This document shows positions 43,725 through 51,421 of a stretch of DNA of 53,666 nucleotides, piece after piece. The notes under the pieces were generated by a model. The model did no database searches, was not told the origin of the DNA, and saw only the letters and a list, made by a program, of their open reading frames with translations. The translations under genes were made by a program, and so were the position numbers. The first letter of the stretch is position 1; every line of letters begins with the position of its first letter. This stretch comes from Actinomyces gerencseriae DSM 6844 (GTDB lineage: Bacteria > Actinomycetota > Actinomycetes > Actinomycetales > Actinomycetaceae): contig NZ_KE386871.1 in the NCBI RefSeq assembly GCF_000429265.1, positions 1 through 53,666 of the forward strand, read 5' to 3'.

Positions 43725-44924
43725 TCAGTCCTCCCGGCTCTCGCGCGCCTCCTGCGCCCGTGCGACGGCGTCCGCATCGAATCGCATGACGAGCGTCAGG
43801 ACGAAGGCGATGGCCGCGGCACCCAGGCAGCCCACCGTGAACATCCCGAAGCCCGGTCCCAGGAAGATCGGCAGGGTCGTCAGGCCCGGGAAGGCGAAGC
43901 TCATGGCGGCCGCCCCGCTGGCCCCGGCGACACCACCACCCACAGCGCCCGCGACGCACACCGCCGCGAGCGGCTTCCTCAGCGGCAGCGTGACACCGAA
44001 CATCGCCGGTTCCGTGATGCCGAAGCACGCGGAGATCGCAGCGGAGACGCATACGGTGCGATACGCCCGGTTCTTCGTCCTCAGGCACACGGCGAGGCAG
44101 GCGCCGGCCTGGGCGAAGACCGCCGGGGCGAAGAACGCGAGGATCGTGTCGGACCCGAAGGCCACGATATTGCTGATCGCGATGGGCACGAGCGCCCAGT
44201 GGAAGCCGAAGAGCACCATGAGCTGGATGAGCCCGCCCAGGGTCGCGCCGGCGAGCACGGGGCTCAGGGAGTGGACCCAGCCGTAGCCCTGCGCGAGCCC
44301 CTGGCCGATGGCACTCCCGACGGGGCCGAGGACGACCAGGACGCCACCGGCCGCCACGACGAGGGAGACGAGGGGCACCAGGGGGCCGCGCACCACCTCC
44401 GGGAGGCAGCGCCCGGCGACCCTCTCCGCACCGGCGAGGACGAGGACGCCGAGCAGGATCGGGATGACGCTCGACGGGTAGGTGACCGCACCCACGGGTG
44501 CGCCGAAGAAGGTCACCCGCTGCCCGGACTCGAGCGCCGCCGACAGGTCCGGGTAGAGGACGACCGCGGCCAGGAGGACGGCTGTGACACGGTCGGCGCC
44601 CACGAGCGCGGCCGTCGTCGAGGCGAGGAAGACGGGCAGGAAGTAGAACAGGGCAGAGGCGATCGCGTCGCACACGACGTAGGCGGGCGAGCTCTCCGCG
44701 AGCCAGCCGGCGAGGACGGCCGCGGCGAGCGTCCCCTTGAGGATGCCCGCGGCCGACAGCACGTTGACGATGGGCAGGAAGATCGCGCTGATCGCGTCGA
44801 TGGCGGCCTGGTACAGGGGCCGGTCGCCCGCCTGACGGCGGGCACCGCGCCATTCGCGCCACCGGACGAGCAGGCCGCGCGCACCGGTGGGACCGGGTGC
44901 ACAGGTCCGGGTCTCGGCGCTCAC
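43725..44924 (-). CDS. PTS EIIC (glucose/beta-glucoside superfamily) without EIIA or EIIB, 399 aa
   Basis: Membrane permease domain of a phosphotransferase system. About ten hydrophobic segments are visible, with the signature GITEPAMFGVTLPLRKP near residue 300 and FGFHWALVPIAISNI before it, as in BglF/sucrose-type EIIC. No EIIB (cysteine) or EIIA (histidine) domain is present at either end, and none is encoded nearby. The GTG at 44924 overlaps the ROK kinase stop as GTGA; the longer open frame is antisense to that gene. Without its own EIIB it must borrow one or act as a non-phosphorylating carrier ahead of the ROK kinase (inference). Last gene of the catabolic operon. Confidence 0.86.
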   Translation of the reverse strand: MSAETRTCAPGPTGARGLLVRWREWRGARRQAGDRPLYQAAIDAISAIFLPIVNVLSAAGILKGTLAAAVLAGWLAESSPAYVVCDAIASALFYFLPVFLASTTAALVGADRVTAVLLAAVVLYPDLSAALESGQRVTFFGAPVGAVTYPSSVIPILLGVLVLAGAERVAGRCLPEVVRGPLVPLVSLVVAAGGVLVVLGPVGSAIGQGLAQGYGWVHSLSPVLAGATLGGLIQLMVLFGFHWALVPIAISNIVAFGSDTILAFFAPAVFAQAGACLAVCLRTKNRAYRTVCVSAAISACFGITEPAMFGVTLPLRKPLAAVCVAGAVGGGVAGASGAAAMSFAFPGLTTLPIFLGPGFGMFTVGCLGAAAIAFVLTLVMRFDADAVARAQEARESRED

Positions 44925-46012
44925 TGGAACATCAGCTCCGCCGCGCCGATGATGCCGAAGTCGTCGCCGAGCTCGGCCTGGCGGAAGTAGACGGGGGCGT
45001 CGTTGTCGTTGTACTGGTCGAAGTAGGCCCGCACCTTCGGGAAGAGGCGATCGCCGAGGTTGAGAAGGCCGCCGCCGAAGACGTAGCAGTTGATATTGAG
45101 CAGGACGTAGACGTTGTAGATCCACAGGGCGAGGTAGCGCGCCATCTGATCGATGGCGCTGCGGGCCATCTCGTCGCCGAGGTCGTAGGCCTCCTGGAGG
45201 GTGCGGCACGTGATGTTCTCCGTCCCGTCGACGAGCTCGACCATGGTGGTGCCCCGGCCCTCGTCGATCCACTGCCGGATGTGCCTGACGATCATGGCGC
45301 CCGAGCAGTAGGACATGAGGCAGCCGCGGTTCCCGCAGCCGCACTCGATGCCCTGACCCGGATTGACGATCATGTGGCCGGACTCCCCCGCCCATCCGTA
45401 ACGGCCGCGGAAGAGCTTGTTGTCAATGACCATCGCGGAGGAGATTCCCGTGGACACGGGGCAGTAGAGCATGTCGCGGAATCCCCGACCCGCGCCGTAA
45501 CGGTGCTCGGCGAGGGCCCCGGCATGCGCGTCGTTGTCCAGCAGCACGCGGACGTTGCCGCCGATGCGCTCCTTGAGGTACTGGCGCGCCGGGACGTCCT
45601 TGAGAAGGGGCAGATTCGCCGTCTTGACGATGCGGCCCTCCTCGTAGTTCACGTAGGACGGCATCGCCACACCGATCCCGCGCAGGTCGCTCGTCTCGGT
45701 ACCGCTGTCGCGCACGAGCTCGAGACAGGCGTCGATGATGCCGTCGAGGAACGCCTCGGGGGCCAGGTCCTTGTCAGCGGGGAACTGAGTGCGTCGCAGG
45801 AGGACGTGCTCGTTGTCGAACATGCCCAGCGCGACCTTGGTGCCGCCCACGTCGACGCCGATCGTGCAGCCGGTTCTGCTGGGCAGGCCGGGGGCGTCGA
45901 AGAACGGGCGCGGATTGAGCGCCTCGCGCTGAGCGGCGGCGAGCTCCTCCCGGGTGGTCAGAGGCGCTCGGGTGGTCGCGTCGGCGCCCGTACCGGTCAG
46001 TGTGCTGGTCAT
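44921..46012 (-). CDS. ROK-family sugar kinase, 363 aa
   Basis: Cytosolic ATP-dependent kinase for a sugar or sugar-like alcohol. A ~45-residue polar head precedes the ROK fold: phosphate loop IGVDVGGTKVALG (51-63), catalytic base D161 (LLDNDAHAGALAE), E210-x-G-H213 (GESGHMIV), and zinc cysteines C224-x-C226-x4-C231 (CGCGNRGC). There is no N-terminal DNA-binding domain, so it is a kinase and not a ROK repressor. It starts 331 nt after the aldolase gene and overlaps the EIIC start by 4 nt, which suggests that transport and phosphorylation are functionally linked. The exact substrate is unknown. Confidence 0.88.
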   Translation of the reverse strand: MTSTLTGTGADATTRAPLTTREELAAAQREALNPRPFFDAPGLPSRTGCTIGVDVGGTKVALGMFDNEHVLLRRTQFPADKDLAPEAFLDGIIDACLELVRDSGTETSDLRGIGVAMPSYVNYEEGRIVKTANLPLLKDVPARQYLKERIGGNVRVLLDNDAHAGALAEHRYGAGRGFRDMLYCPVSTGISSAMVIDNKLFRGRYGWAGESGHMIVNPGQGIECGCGNRGCLMSYCSGAMIVRHIRQWIDEGRGTTMVELVDGTENITCRTLQEAYDLGDEMARSAIDQMARYLALWIYNVYVLLNINCYVFGGGLLNLGDRLFPKVRAYFDQYNDNDAPVYFRQAELGDDFGIIGAAELMFQ

Positions 46013-46343
46013 GGTGACTACTCCTTCGTGGTCGTGCGGGCGTCATCGCCCGCGGGATGGGGATGGCGGCGCCCCCGTGCACCGACTCGATCGGATCGCA
46101 CGGCGGGCGGATGAGGACGCTGCTCGACGACGTTGTCGAACGGCCCGGGCCGCGGCATCATCGTCGGGCGGGCCTGCTGCTCGACGGCGTTCGAGCAGGT
46201 CATCGGGATCGTGGTGCTGCCGTCGGTTTCGAGGGATCGGGGCGACGGCGCCCCGGAAGTCCGCCCCCACCGTTGCGCGACCGGACGCGGGGCGCGGCGA
46301 TGCGATGGCGGATCGGTGGATTCAGCCGGTCGGTCGGCCGCCC
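46013..46343 (-). other. 331-nt gap between the aldolase and ROK genes
   Basis: No coding signal is seen. It contains a hairpin CTGCTCGA (46177-46184) with TCGAGCAG (46191-46198), and a related phrase CTGCTCGACGACGTT near 46118. It probably holds an internal terminator and/or a second promoter, so ROK-EIIC may be expressed separately from the upstream genes. Confidence 0.45.
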
Positions 46344-47012
46344 TCAGACGATCTCGGCGGCGCCGAAGGCCTCGCGGAAGTCGTCGGCGAAGGCGTCGAC
46401 GGCCAGGGAGACCAGGGGCAGGGCGAGCATGGAGTCGAGGAGGTCCGCGCCCACCGTGACGGCGTGCGCGCCGGCGGCCACTGCGTCGGTGACCTGCTTG
46501 ATGTTCTTGAAGCTCGCCGCCAGGATTCGCGTTGGCACCCCCTCTCTGTCGATGTCCTCCCGCAGCGCCGCGATGACGCGCAGCGGGTCGATGTCGGCGT
46601 CGGACATCCTGTTGACGTAGGGGGCCAGGTAGTCGGCTCCGGCCGCCGCGGCCAGCAGACCCTGCGCCGTCGAGTAGACGGCGGTCGCGGTGACCCGCAC
46701 CCCCTGCGCCTTGAGCGCGGTGATGGCGGGGAGGCCGGCCGCGGTGGTCGGAATCTTGACGAGAGTGCGCTCCCCCGCGATCCTCCGGATGACCCGGGCC
46801 TCCCGGAGCATTCCGTCGGTGTCGCGGGCGACGACCTGGACGTGGAGGTCCCTCTCCCCGACGAGCCCGCGCAGGCGGGCCAGGTCGGAGGCGAAGTCGC
46901 TCGGCTCCGCCGCCCGCAGAATGGTCGGGTTCGTGGTGACGCCGAGCAGCGGGAAGGCCGCCAGTGCGCGCTCCACGCGCTGCGGGCGGGCGTCATCGAT
47001 GAGGATCTTCAT
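46344..47012 (-). CDS. Fructose-6-phosphate aldolase / transaldolase-like protein, 222 aa
   Basis: Class I aldolase of the FSA/MipB/TalC subfamily of small transaldolases. The Schiff-base lysine is K86 (ERTLVKIPTT), in the same place as E. coli FSA (K85). GVTTNPTILRAA near residue 25, ATAVYSTAQGLLAAAAGADYLAPYV and ILAASFKN are conserved. These enzymes split a ketose phosphate, such as fructose- or 1-deoxyfructose-6-phosphate, to glyceraldehyde-3-phosphate and a three-carbon ketone. It sits 46 nt after the glycyl radical enzyme gene, the same pairing as E. coli ybiW-fsaA and pflD-fsaB. Confidence 0.93.
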   Translation of the reverse strand: MKILIDDARPQRVERALAAFPLLGVTTNPTILRAAEPSDFASDLARLRGLVGERDLHVQVVARDTDGMLREARVIRRIAGERTLVKIPTTAAGLPAITALKAQGVRVTATAVYSTAQGLLAAAAGADYLAPYVNRMSDADIDPLRVIAALREDIDREGVPTRILAASFKNIKQVTDAVAAGAHAVTVGADLLDSMLALPLVSLAVDAFADDFREAFGAAEIV

Positions 47013-47045
47013 GGGTCGTCTCCCTGGGGTGGTTCGTGTCGCCGT

Positions 47046-47071
47046 TCAGAGGGTCTGCTCAGAGGGTCTGC
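47046..47071 (-). repeat. 13-bp tandem duplication across the glycyl radical enzyme stop codon
   Basis: TCAGAGGGTCTGC occurs twice in tandem (47046-47058, 47059-47071). The inner copy encodes the last residues and stop codon; the outer copy is a downstream duplicate, so the end of the gene has been copied without changing the protein. Confidence 0.85.
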
Positions 47072-49515
47072 TCAGTGCGGGCGATGATGTCGTCCTGGGT
47101 CTGCTTGGACAGGACGACGAAGAATGCGCTGTACCCGGCGACGCGGACGATGAGGTCGCGGTGCCGCTCCGGGTGCGCCTGCGCGTCGATGAGGACGTCC
47201 CGATCGACGACGTTGTACTGGATGTGGAAGCCGTGGAGCCGGTTGAAGAAGGCGCGGAGCATGGCGATGAGCTTCACGCGGTCCTCGGGCTCGGCGAGGA
47301 TCTGCGGAGTGACCTTCTGGTTGAGCAGGACGCCTCCGGTGATGCGGCCGGTGTCCAGCTTCGAGACGGACTTGAGCACCGCCGTCGGCCCGTTGGTGTC
47401 GGCGCCGTGGCTCGGCGAGCAGCCCTCGGCGAGGGGCTCGCCCGCGTGGCGCCCGTCGGGGGTGGCGGCCGTGGAGGCCCCCTGGGGCACGTTCGCGGAG
47501 ATCGAGGACGTGCCGGCGTAGTAGGTGCCGCCGATGGGTCCGCGCCCGTAGCGGGAGTTCCGGTAGGTGAAGATCTCGTCGATGTCGGTGGCGTAGGCGC
47601 GCACGAGGAGCTCATCGACATCGTCGTCGTCGTTGCCGTACTTCGGGGCCGCGACGAGCAGCTTGCGGATGCGCTCGCCCTCCTCGCCGGCGAAGTCGTT
47701 CTGGAGGGCCTCCCAGAGCTCCTCGCCGGTGATGGCCCGGTCCTCGAAGACGGTCTTCCTCAAGGCGGCCAGGGAGTCGCCGAGGTTGGCGATCCCGACC
47801 TGCAGGCCGGAGCAGAAGTCGTAGATGGCGCCGCCCTCCTTGAGGGTCCTGCCACGGCCGATGCAGTCGTCGACGAGGCCTGAGCACAGCACGTCGGCGG
47901 TCCTGTGCTCCAGCGCCAGGTCGCAGGAGGCGTCCAGCACGATGCAGTGGCGCTGGAACTCGCGGATCGTGGTGTCCCAGGCCTCCATGACCTCGTCGAA
48001 GGAGGTCATATCGCGCAGGTGCCCGCGGGAGGGCGCCAGTCGGATCCCCGAGGCCGGGTCGAGGCCGTCATTGAGGGCGACCAGGAGCGCCTTGGGGAAG
48101 TTGAGGAAGCTCATACCGGTGCACCGGTAGCCCCAGCGGCCGGGCACGGCGACCTCCACGCAGCCGATCGCGGAGTAGTCGTGGGCGTCCTCGGAGGAGA
48201 CGCCGCGCTCGATGAGCGAGGGGATGATGATCTCGTCGCTGTTGAAGGCCGGCATCCCCGTGCCCAGACGCATGAGCTCGACGGCCTCGTTCATGAAGTC
48301 GTCGCTCAGGCCCCTGTGGTAGCGGATGGTGAGGTTCGGCTGGGGCAGATGGGTCTGGGCGACGGCCCTGATGATGAGGTGGGACAGGCGGTTGACGGCG
48401 TCGGAGCCGGCGGCGTCCTGCCCGCCGATGGTGACGTTCTGGTAGAGGGGGCTGCCGGCGGAGAACCGGGTGTGGCTCCAGGAGCGGATCTTGTTGACCG
48501 TGAACGTCTTGAGCCACAGGTTGGAGAGCAGCTCGACGGCGGAGTCCTCGGTCTCGCGGCCGGCCTCGAGGTCGGCGCGCAGGTGGGGCCACAGGTACTG
48601 GTCGAGACGGCCGTAGGACAGGGAGTGGCCGTTGGACTCGATCTGCAGGGCGACGTGCACGAGCCAGATCGACTGCACGGCCTCCTGGAAGGTGGTGGCC
48701 GGGTGCTCGGGCACGACCTGGAGGATCCGGGCCATCTCGCGCAGCTCGGCGCGACGAGTCGGATCCGTCTCGGCCAGGGCGAGCCGGCCCGCGAGCTCCG
48801 AGTAGCGGTGGGCGAAGGCGATGACGGCATCGAAGGAGATGAGCAGGGCCCGGTAGAAGGGCGCCTTGTCGAGCTCGGCGGAGTCGGTGAGGTCGAGCGC
48901 GTCGAGGGCGGCGCGCGTGCGCTCCTTGTAGCCGGCCAGGCCCTCGCGAAGGAGACGACGGTAGTTGACGGCCAAGTGGGCGTCCCCCGAGGTGATGTTG
49001 CCCTCGGGGTGGATGATGCCCAGGTCGTAGAAGCGCCTGGAGTCCTCGGGCATGAGGGTCAGCGCGTGCTCCTTGAGGGTGCGCCCCCTCCAGAAGGGCG
49101 CGATCCCGCGGAGCGTCTCCTTGGCCTCCTCGGAGATGGTGAAGCGGTCGCCGGGGCGCTCGTCGAACTCGTCGAGCTCGGCGATCACCCAGTCCATGGC
49201 GTACTCCGGCATGATGGGAGCGGCCCGGTTGGCACTCGCCTGGTTGCCCGCGAGGCGCGAGGAGGGTTCGATGTAGATCGTCATCCTCTCCAGGACGTTC
49301 CTCAGCATGAGGGCCCGGATCATGACGAGCGGCTGGTCGGCGTTGTCCCGGTAGGTGTCGGTTGCGATGACGGCGCGCTCGACGCACACGGAGGGCTCGG
49401 CGCTGAGCAGTTCGTCGCGCCAGGCCTCCATGCGATCGGTGAGTCCTCCGAAGCGGGGGCCTCCCAGGGCGGGGCGCGCGGGGGGCGTGGTGACGGGGGC
49501 GGTCGTGGTGGTCAT
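47059..49515 (-). CDS. Glycyl radical enzyme, dehydratase/lyase type (PflD/YbiW-like), 818 aa
   Basis: Anaerobic enzyme whose backbone radical sits on G794 in the C-terminal RVAGYSAFF motif. The thiyl cysteine C452 lies in GCVEVAVPG. The Gly-Cys-Val-Glu motif with E454 is the mark of eliminase-type enzymes (glycerol or diol dehydratase, choline lyase, 1,5-anhydroglucitol-6-phosphate lyase), unlike the adjacent cysteine pair of true pyruvate formate-lyase. ATG 49515 overlaps the DeoR stop by 4 nt; longer upstream frames are antisense to that gene. Its activase is encoded divergently beyond deoR. With a transaldolase-type aldolase and a sugar kinase, a phosphorylated anhydro-sugar or sugar alcohol is the likeliest substrate. 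Confidence 0.93.
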   Translation of the reverse strand: MTTTTAPVTTPPARPALGGPRFGGLTDRMEAWRDELLSAEPSVCVERAVIATDTYRDNADQPLVMIRALMLRNVLERMTIYIEPSSRLAGNQASANRAAPIMPEYAMDWVIAELDEFDERPGDRFTISEEAKETLRGIAPFWRGRTLKEHALTLMPEDSRRFYDLGIIHPEGNITSGDAHLAVNYRRLLREGLAGYKERTRAALDALDLTDSAELDKAPFYRALLISFDAVIAFAHRYSELAGRLALAETDPTRRAELREMARILQVVPEHPATTFQEAVQSIWLVHVALQIESNGHSLSYGRLDQYLWPHLRADLEAGRETEDSAVELLSNLWLKTFTVNKIRSWSHTRFSAGSPLYQNVTIGGQDAAGSDAVNRLSHLIIRAVAQTHLPQPNLTIRYHRGLSDDFMNEAVELMRLGTGMPAFNSDEIIIPSLIERGVSSEDAHDYSAIGCVEVAVPGRWGYRCTGMSFLNFPKALLVALNDGLDPASGIRLAPSRGHLRDMTSFDEVMEAWDTTIREFQRHCIVLDASCDLALEHRTADVLCSGLVDDCIGRGRTLKEGGAIYDFCSGLQVGIANLGDSLAALRKTVFEDRAITGEELWEALQNDFAGEEGERIRKLLVAAPKYGNDDDDVDELLVRAYATDIDEIFTYRNSRYGRGPIGGTYYAGTSSISANVPQGASTAATPDGRHAGEPLAEGCSPSHGADTNGPTAVLKSVSKLDTGRITGGVLLNQKVTPQILAEPEDRVKLIAMLRAFFNRLHGFHIQYNVVDRDVLIDAQAHPERHRDLIVRVAGYSAFFVVLSKQTQDDIIARTEQTL

Positions 49516-50378
49516 GACGGTTCCTCTCTGGTGGTGAGGGCGGTGGGGCCCGAGTCCCTTCCGACGACGTGGTCCGGCTCCGGACGCGCCTGGGCGGGGT
49601 GGACGGCGGCGGTCCCGTCGGCGGCGACGGTGACGACCTCGACGCCGGCGCCCGTGAGCGCGTCGACCTGGGCATCGGGGGCGGCCGAGTCGGTCCACAG
49701 CGCGGCGACGTCGTCAGCGCCGAGAAGCGGAACGGGACCGTGGCCGCCGAGCTTCTCGGACTCGGTGAGGACGACGACGCGCTCGGCCCTGCTCGCCAGG
49801 GCGCGCACGGCGGTGGCGCGCATGTAGTCGCGAGCGGTGAAGCCGAGCGAGGGGGTGAAGCCATCCGTGCCGATGAAGAGGCGGTCGACGATGAACTGCC
49901 GGGCGCACAGCTCGACCATCGGTCCGACCAGCACCCTCGAGTCGTGCTGCTGCTCGCCGCCGAGGAGCACCGTGCTCACCATCGGATGGGCGCCCAGCCT
50001 CTGGGCGATGAAGGCCGAGTTGGTGACGATCGTGATGCCCGTGCGCTGGATCGAGATCTGCTCGGCGAGGAGGGCGCAGCACGAGCCGGCCTCGATCATG
50101 ACGGTCTCGCCGTCGTTCACGGTCGCGGCCGCGGCCGCGGCGATACGGACCTTCTCCGCGTAGTGGTAGGCGAGACGCCCTGCGGGGTCGTCGGGCGAGA
50201 CGAGCATCGCGACACCGCGCTCGCGCCGGATGAGGCCACGAGCCTCGAGGTCGTCGAGGTCCTTGCGGATGGTGACGGTGGAGACGTGGGCGATACCGGC
50301 GAGCTCGGCGACGGCGATGCGACCGGCGACGACGATGGACTCGAGAAGGGTGAGCTGACGAGTACTCATGGTGTCCAT
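49512..50378 (-). CDS. DeoR-family transcriptional regulator, 288 aa
   Basis: An N-terminal DeoR winged helix (RQLTLLESIVVAGRIAVAEL, recognition part HVSTVTIRKDLDDLEARGLIRR, residues ~5-55) is followed by a sugar-phosphate-sensing DeoRC domain (TVMIEAGSCCALLAEQI, TNSAFIAQRLG, LFIGTDGFTPSLGFT). ATG 50378 has a strong ribosome binding site (AGGAAGGGGG). First gene of the operon that continues with the glycyl radical enzyme, and divergent from its activase. The operator between them (50478-50509) is probably its site. The effector is likely a phosphorylated pathway intermediate (inference from family). Confidence 0.92.
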   Translation of the reverse strand: MDTMSTRQLTLLESIVVAGRIAVAELAGIAHVSTVTIRKDLDDLEARGLIRRERGVAMLVSPDDPAGRLAYHYAEKVRIAAAAAATVNDGETVMIEAGSCCALLAEQISIQRTGITIVTNSAFIAQRLGAHPMVSTVLLGGEQQHDSRVLVGPMVELCARQFIVDRLFIGTDGFTPSLGFTARDYMRATAVRALASRAERVVVLTESEKLGGHGPVPLLGADDVAALWTDSAAPDAQVDALTGAGVEVVTVAADGTAAVHPAQARPEPDHVVGRDSGPTALTTREEPS

Positions 50379-50477
50379 GCCCCCCTTCCTATCGCACGAG
50401 ATCCTGATGCGTCGTCGTCCGAAGCGTTGAGAACAACGGTAGAGGGTCACGTATCTTCGCAAATAGGCCCTTTGTCC

Positions 50478-50509
50478 TTCATTCGTAAGTTATTATCGTT
50501 ATGAACGAA
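50478..50509. promoter_or_regulatory. Palindromic operator between deoR and the activase gene
   Basis: TTCATTCGTAA (50478-50488) and TTATGAACGAA (50499-50509) form an inverted repeat matching at 9 of 11 positions. It lies in an AT-rich patch that also carries a -10-like TATTAT (50491-50496) for the activase. The position suits a DeoR-family repressor controlling both directions. Confidence 0.65.
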
Positions 50510-50524
50510 AGGTCGTGAGTTCTC

Positions 50525-51400
50525 ATGCCATCCAGGACGCCCCGCTCCGTCGACACCGGCAAGGCCCGTCCCCCGGCCCGCGGCCGGAGGCCGGCATCAT
50601 CGGTCACCGGCTCGGCCCCGGTCGCCGCCTCCCGCACCGGGATGGTGTTCAATGTCCAGCGCTTCTCCCTGCACGACGGCCCGGGCATCCGTACGGTGGT
50701 CTTCCTCAAGGGCTGTCCGCTGCTGTGTCCGTGGTGCGCGAATCCCGAGTCGATCAACCCGAGCGTGGAGGAGTTCCTCGACCCGGACACCGGGGAGGTC
50801 TCACCCGCCGGCCGCACCCGCACGATCGAGGAGCTGCTCGAGACCTGCGAGGCGGACCGCGTCTTCTTCGAGGAGTCGGGGGGCGGCGTCACCCTGTCCG
50901 GCGGTGAGGCGATGATGCAGCACGCCTTCGCCATCGAGATGCTGCGCCGCCTCCAAGCGGTCGGCATCCACACCGCCATGGAGTCCACCGGTCACGTCGC
51001 GGCCCCGGTCTTCGAGCGCGCCCTGGAGCATCTCGATTACCTGCTCATGGATGTCAAGCACCACGACCGCCAGGAGCACAAGCGGTGGACCGGCGGTTAC
51101 AACGACCTGCCGCTGCGCAACCTGTCGCGCGCCGTCTCCCGCGGTATCGACATCTGCGTCCGCATCCCCGTGATCCCCGGTGTCAACGACACCCTCCGAG
51201 ACGCACGGGCCTTCGCCGCTCTCCTGCGCCGGCTCCGGGTCGAACGGGTGCAGCTCCTGCCCTTCCACCAGTTCGGCGAACGCAAGTACGCCCTCCTCGG
51301 CCGCCCCTATCGGATGGCGGGGATCGCCGCCCTCCGCCAGGAGGATCTCCTGGACTACCGGGACCTCATGAGAGCCGAGGGCGTCGAGGCCCACTTCTGA
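50525..51400 (+). CDS. Glycyl-radical-enzyme activating protein (radical SAM), 291 aa
   Basis: The radical-SAM cluster motif is C64-x3-C68-x2-C71 (GCPLLCPWCANPE), preceded by FSLHDGPGIRTVVFLKGC and followed by GGGVTLSGGE and LLMDVKHHD, all standard for glycyl radical activases. It abstracts hydrogen from the partner enzyme's glycine (G794 of the product of the gene at 47059-49515). The ~60-residue insertion with two extra ferredoxin-like clusters usual in activases of dehydratase-type enzymes is absent. A ~40-residue Arg/Pro/Ala-rich N-terminal extension precedes the conserved start; ATG 50642 is an alternative start. ATG 50525 follows GAAAGG by 12 nt. Confidence 0.92.
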   Translation: MPSRTPRSVDTGKARPPARGRRPASSVTGSAPVAASRTGMVFNVQRFSLHDGPGIRTVVFLKGCPLLCPWCANPESINPSVEEFLDPDTGEVSPAGRTRTIEELLETCEADRVFFEESGGGVTLSGGEAMMQHAFAIEMLRRLQAVGIHTAMESTGHVAAPVFERALEHLDYLLMDVKHHDRQEHKRWTGGYNDLPLRNLSRAVSRGIDICVRIPVIPGVNDTLRDARAFAALLRRLRVERVQLLPFHQFGERKYALLGRPYRMAGIAALRQEDLLDYRDLMRAEGVEAHF

Positions 51401-51421
51401 GCGCCGGTCCGCTCCCGATCA

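Noticed and set aside
47059..49515. Pyruvate formate-lyase
   Set aside because: The active-site motif is GCVE with one cysteine, not the adjacent Cys-Cys of PFL, so a dehydratase/lyase-type enzyme fits better.
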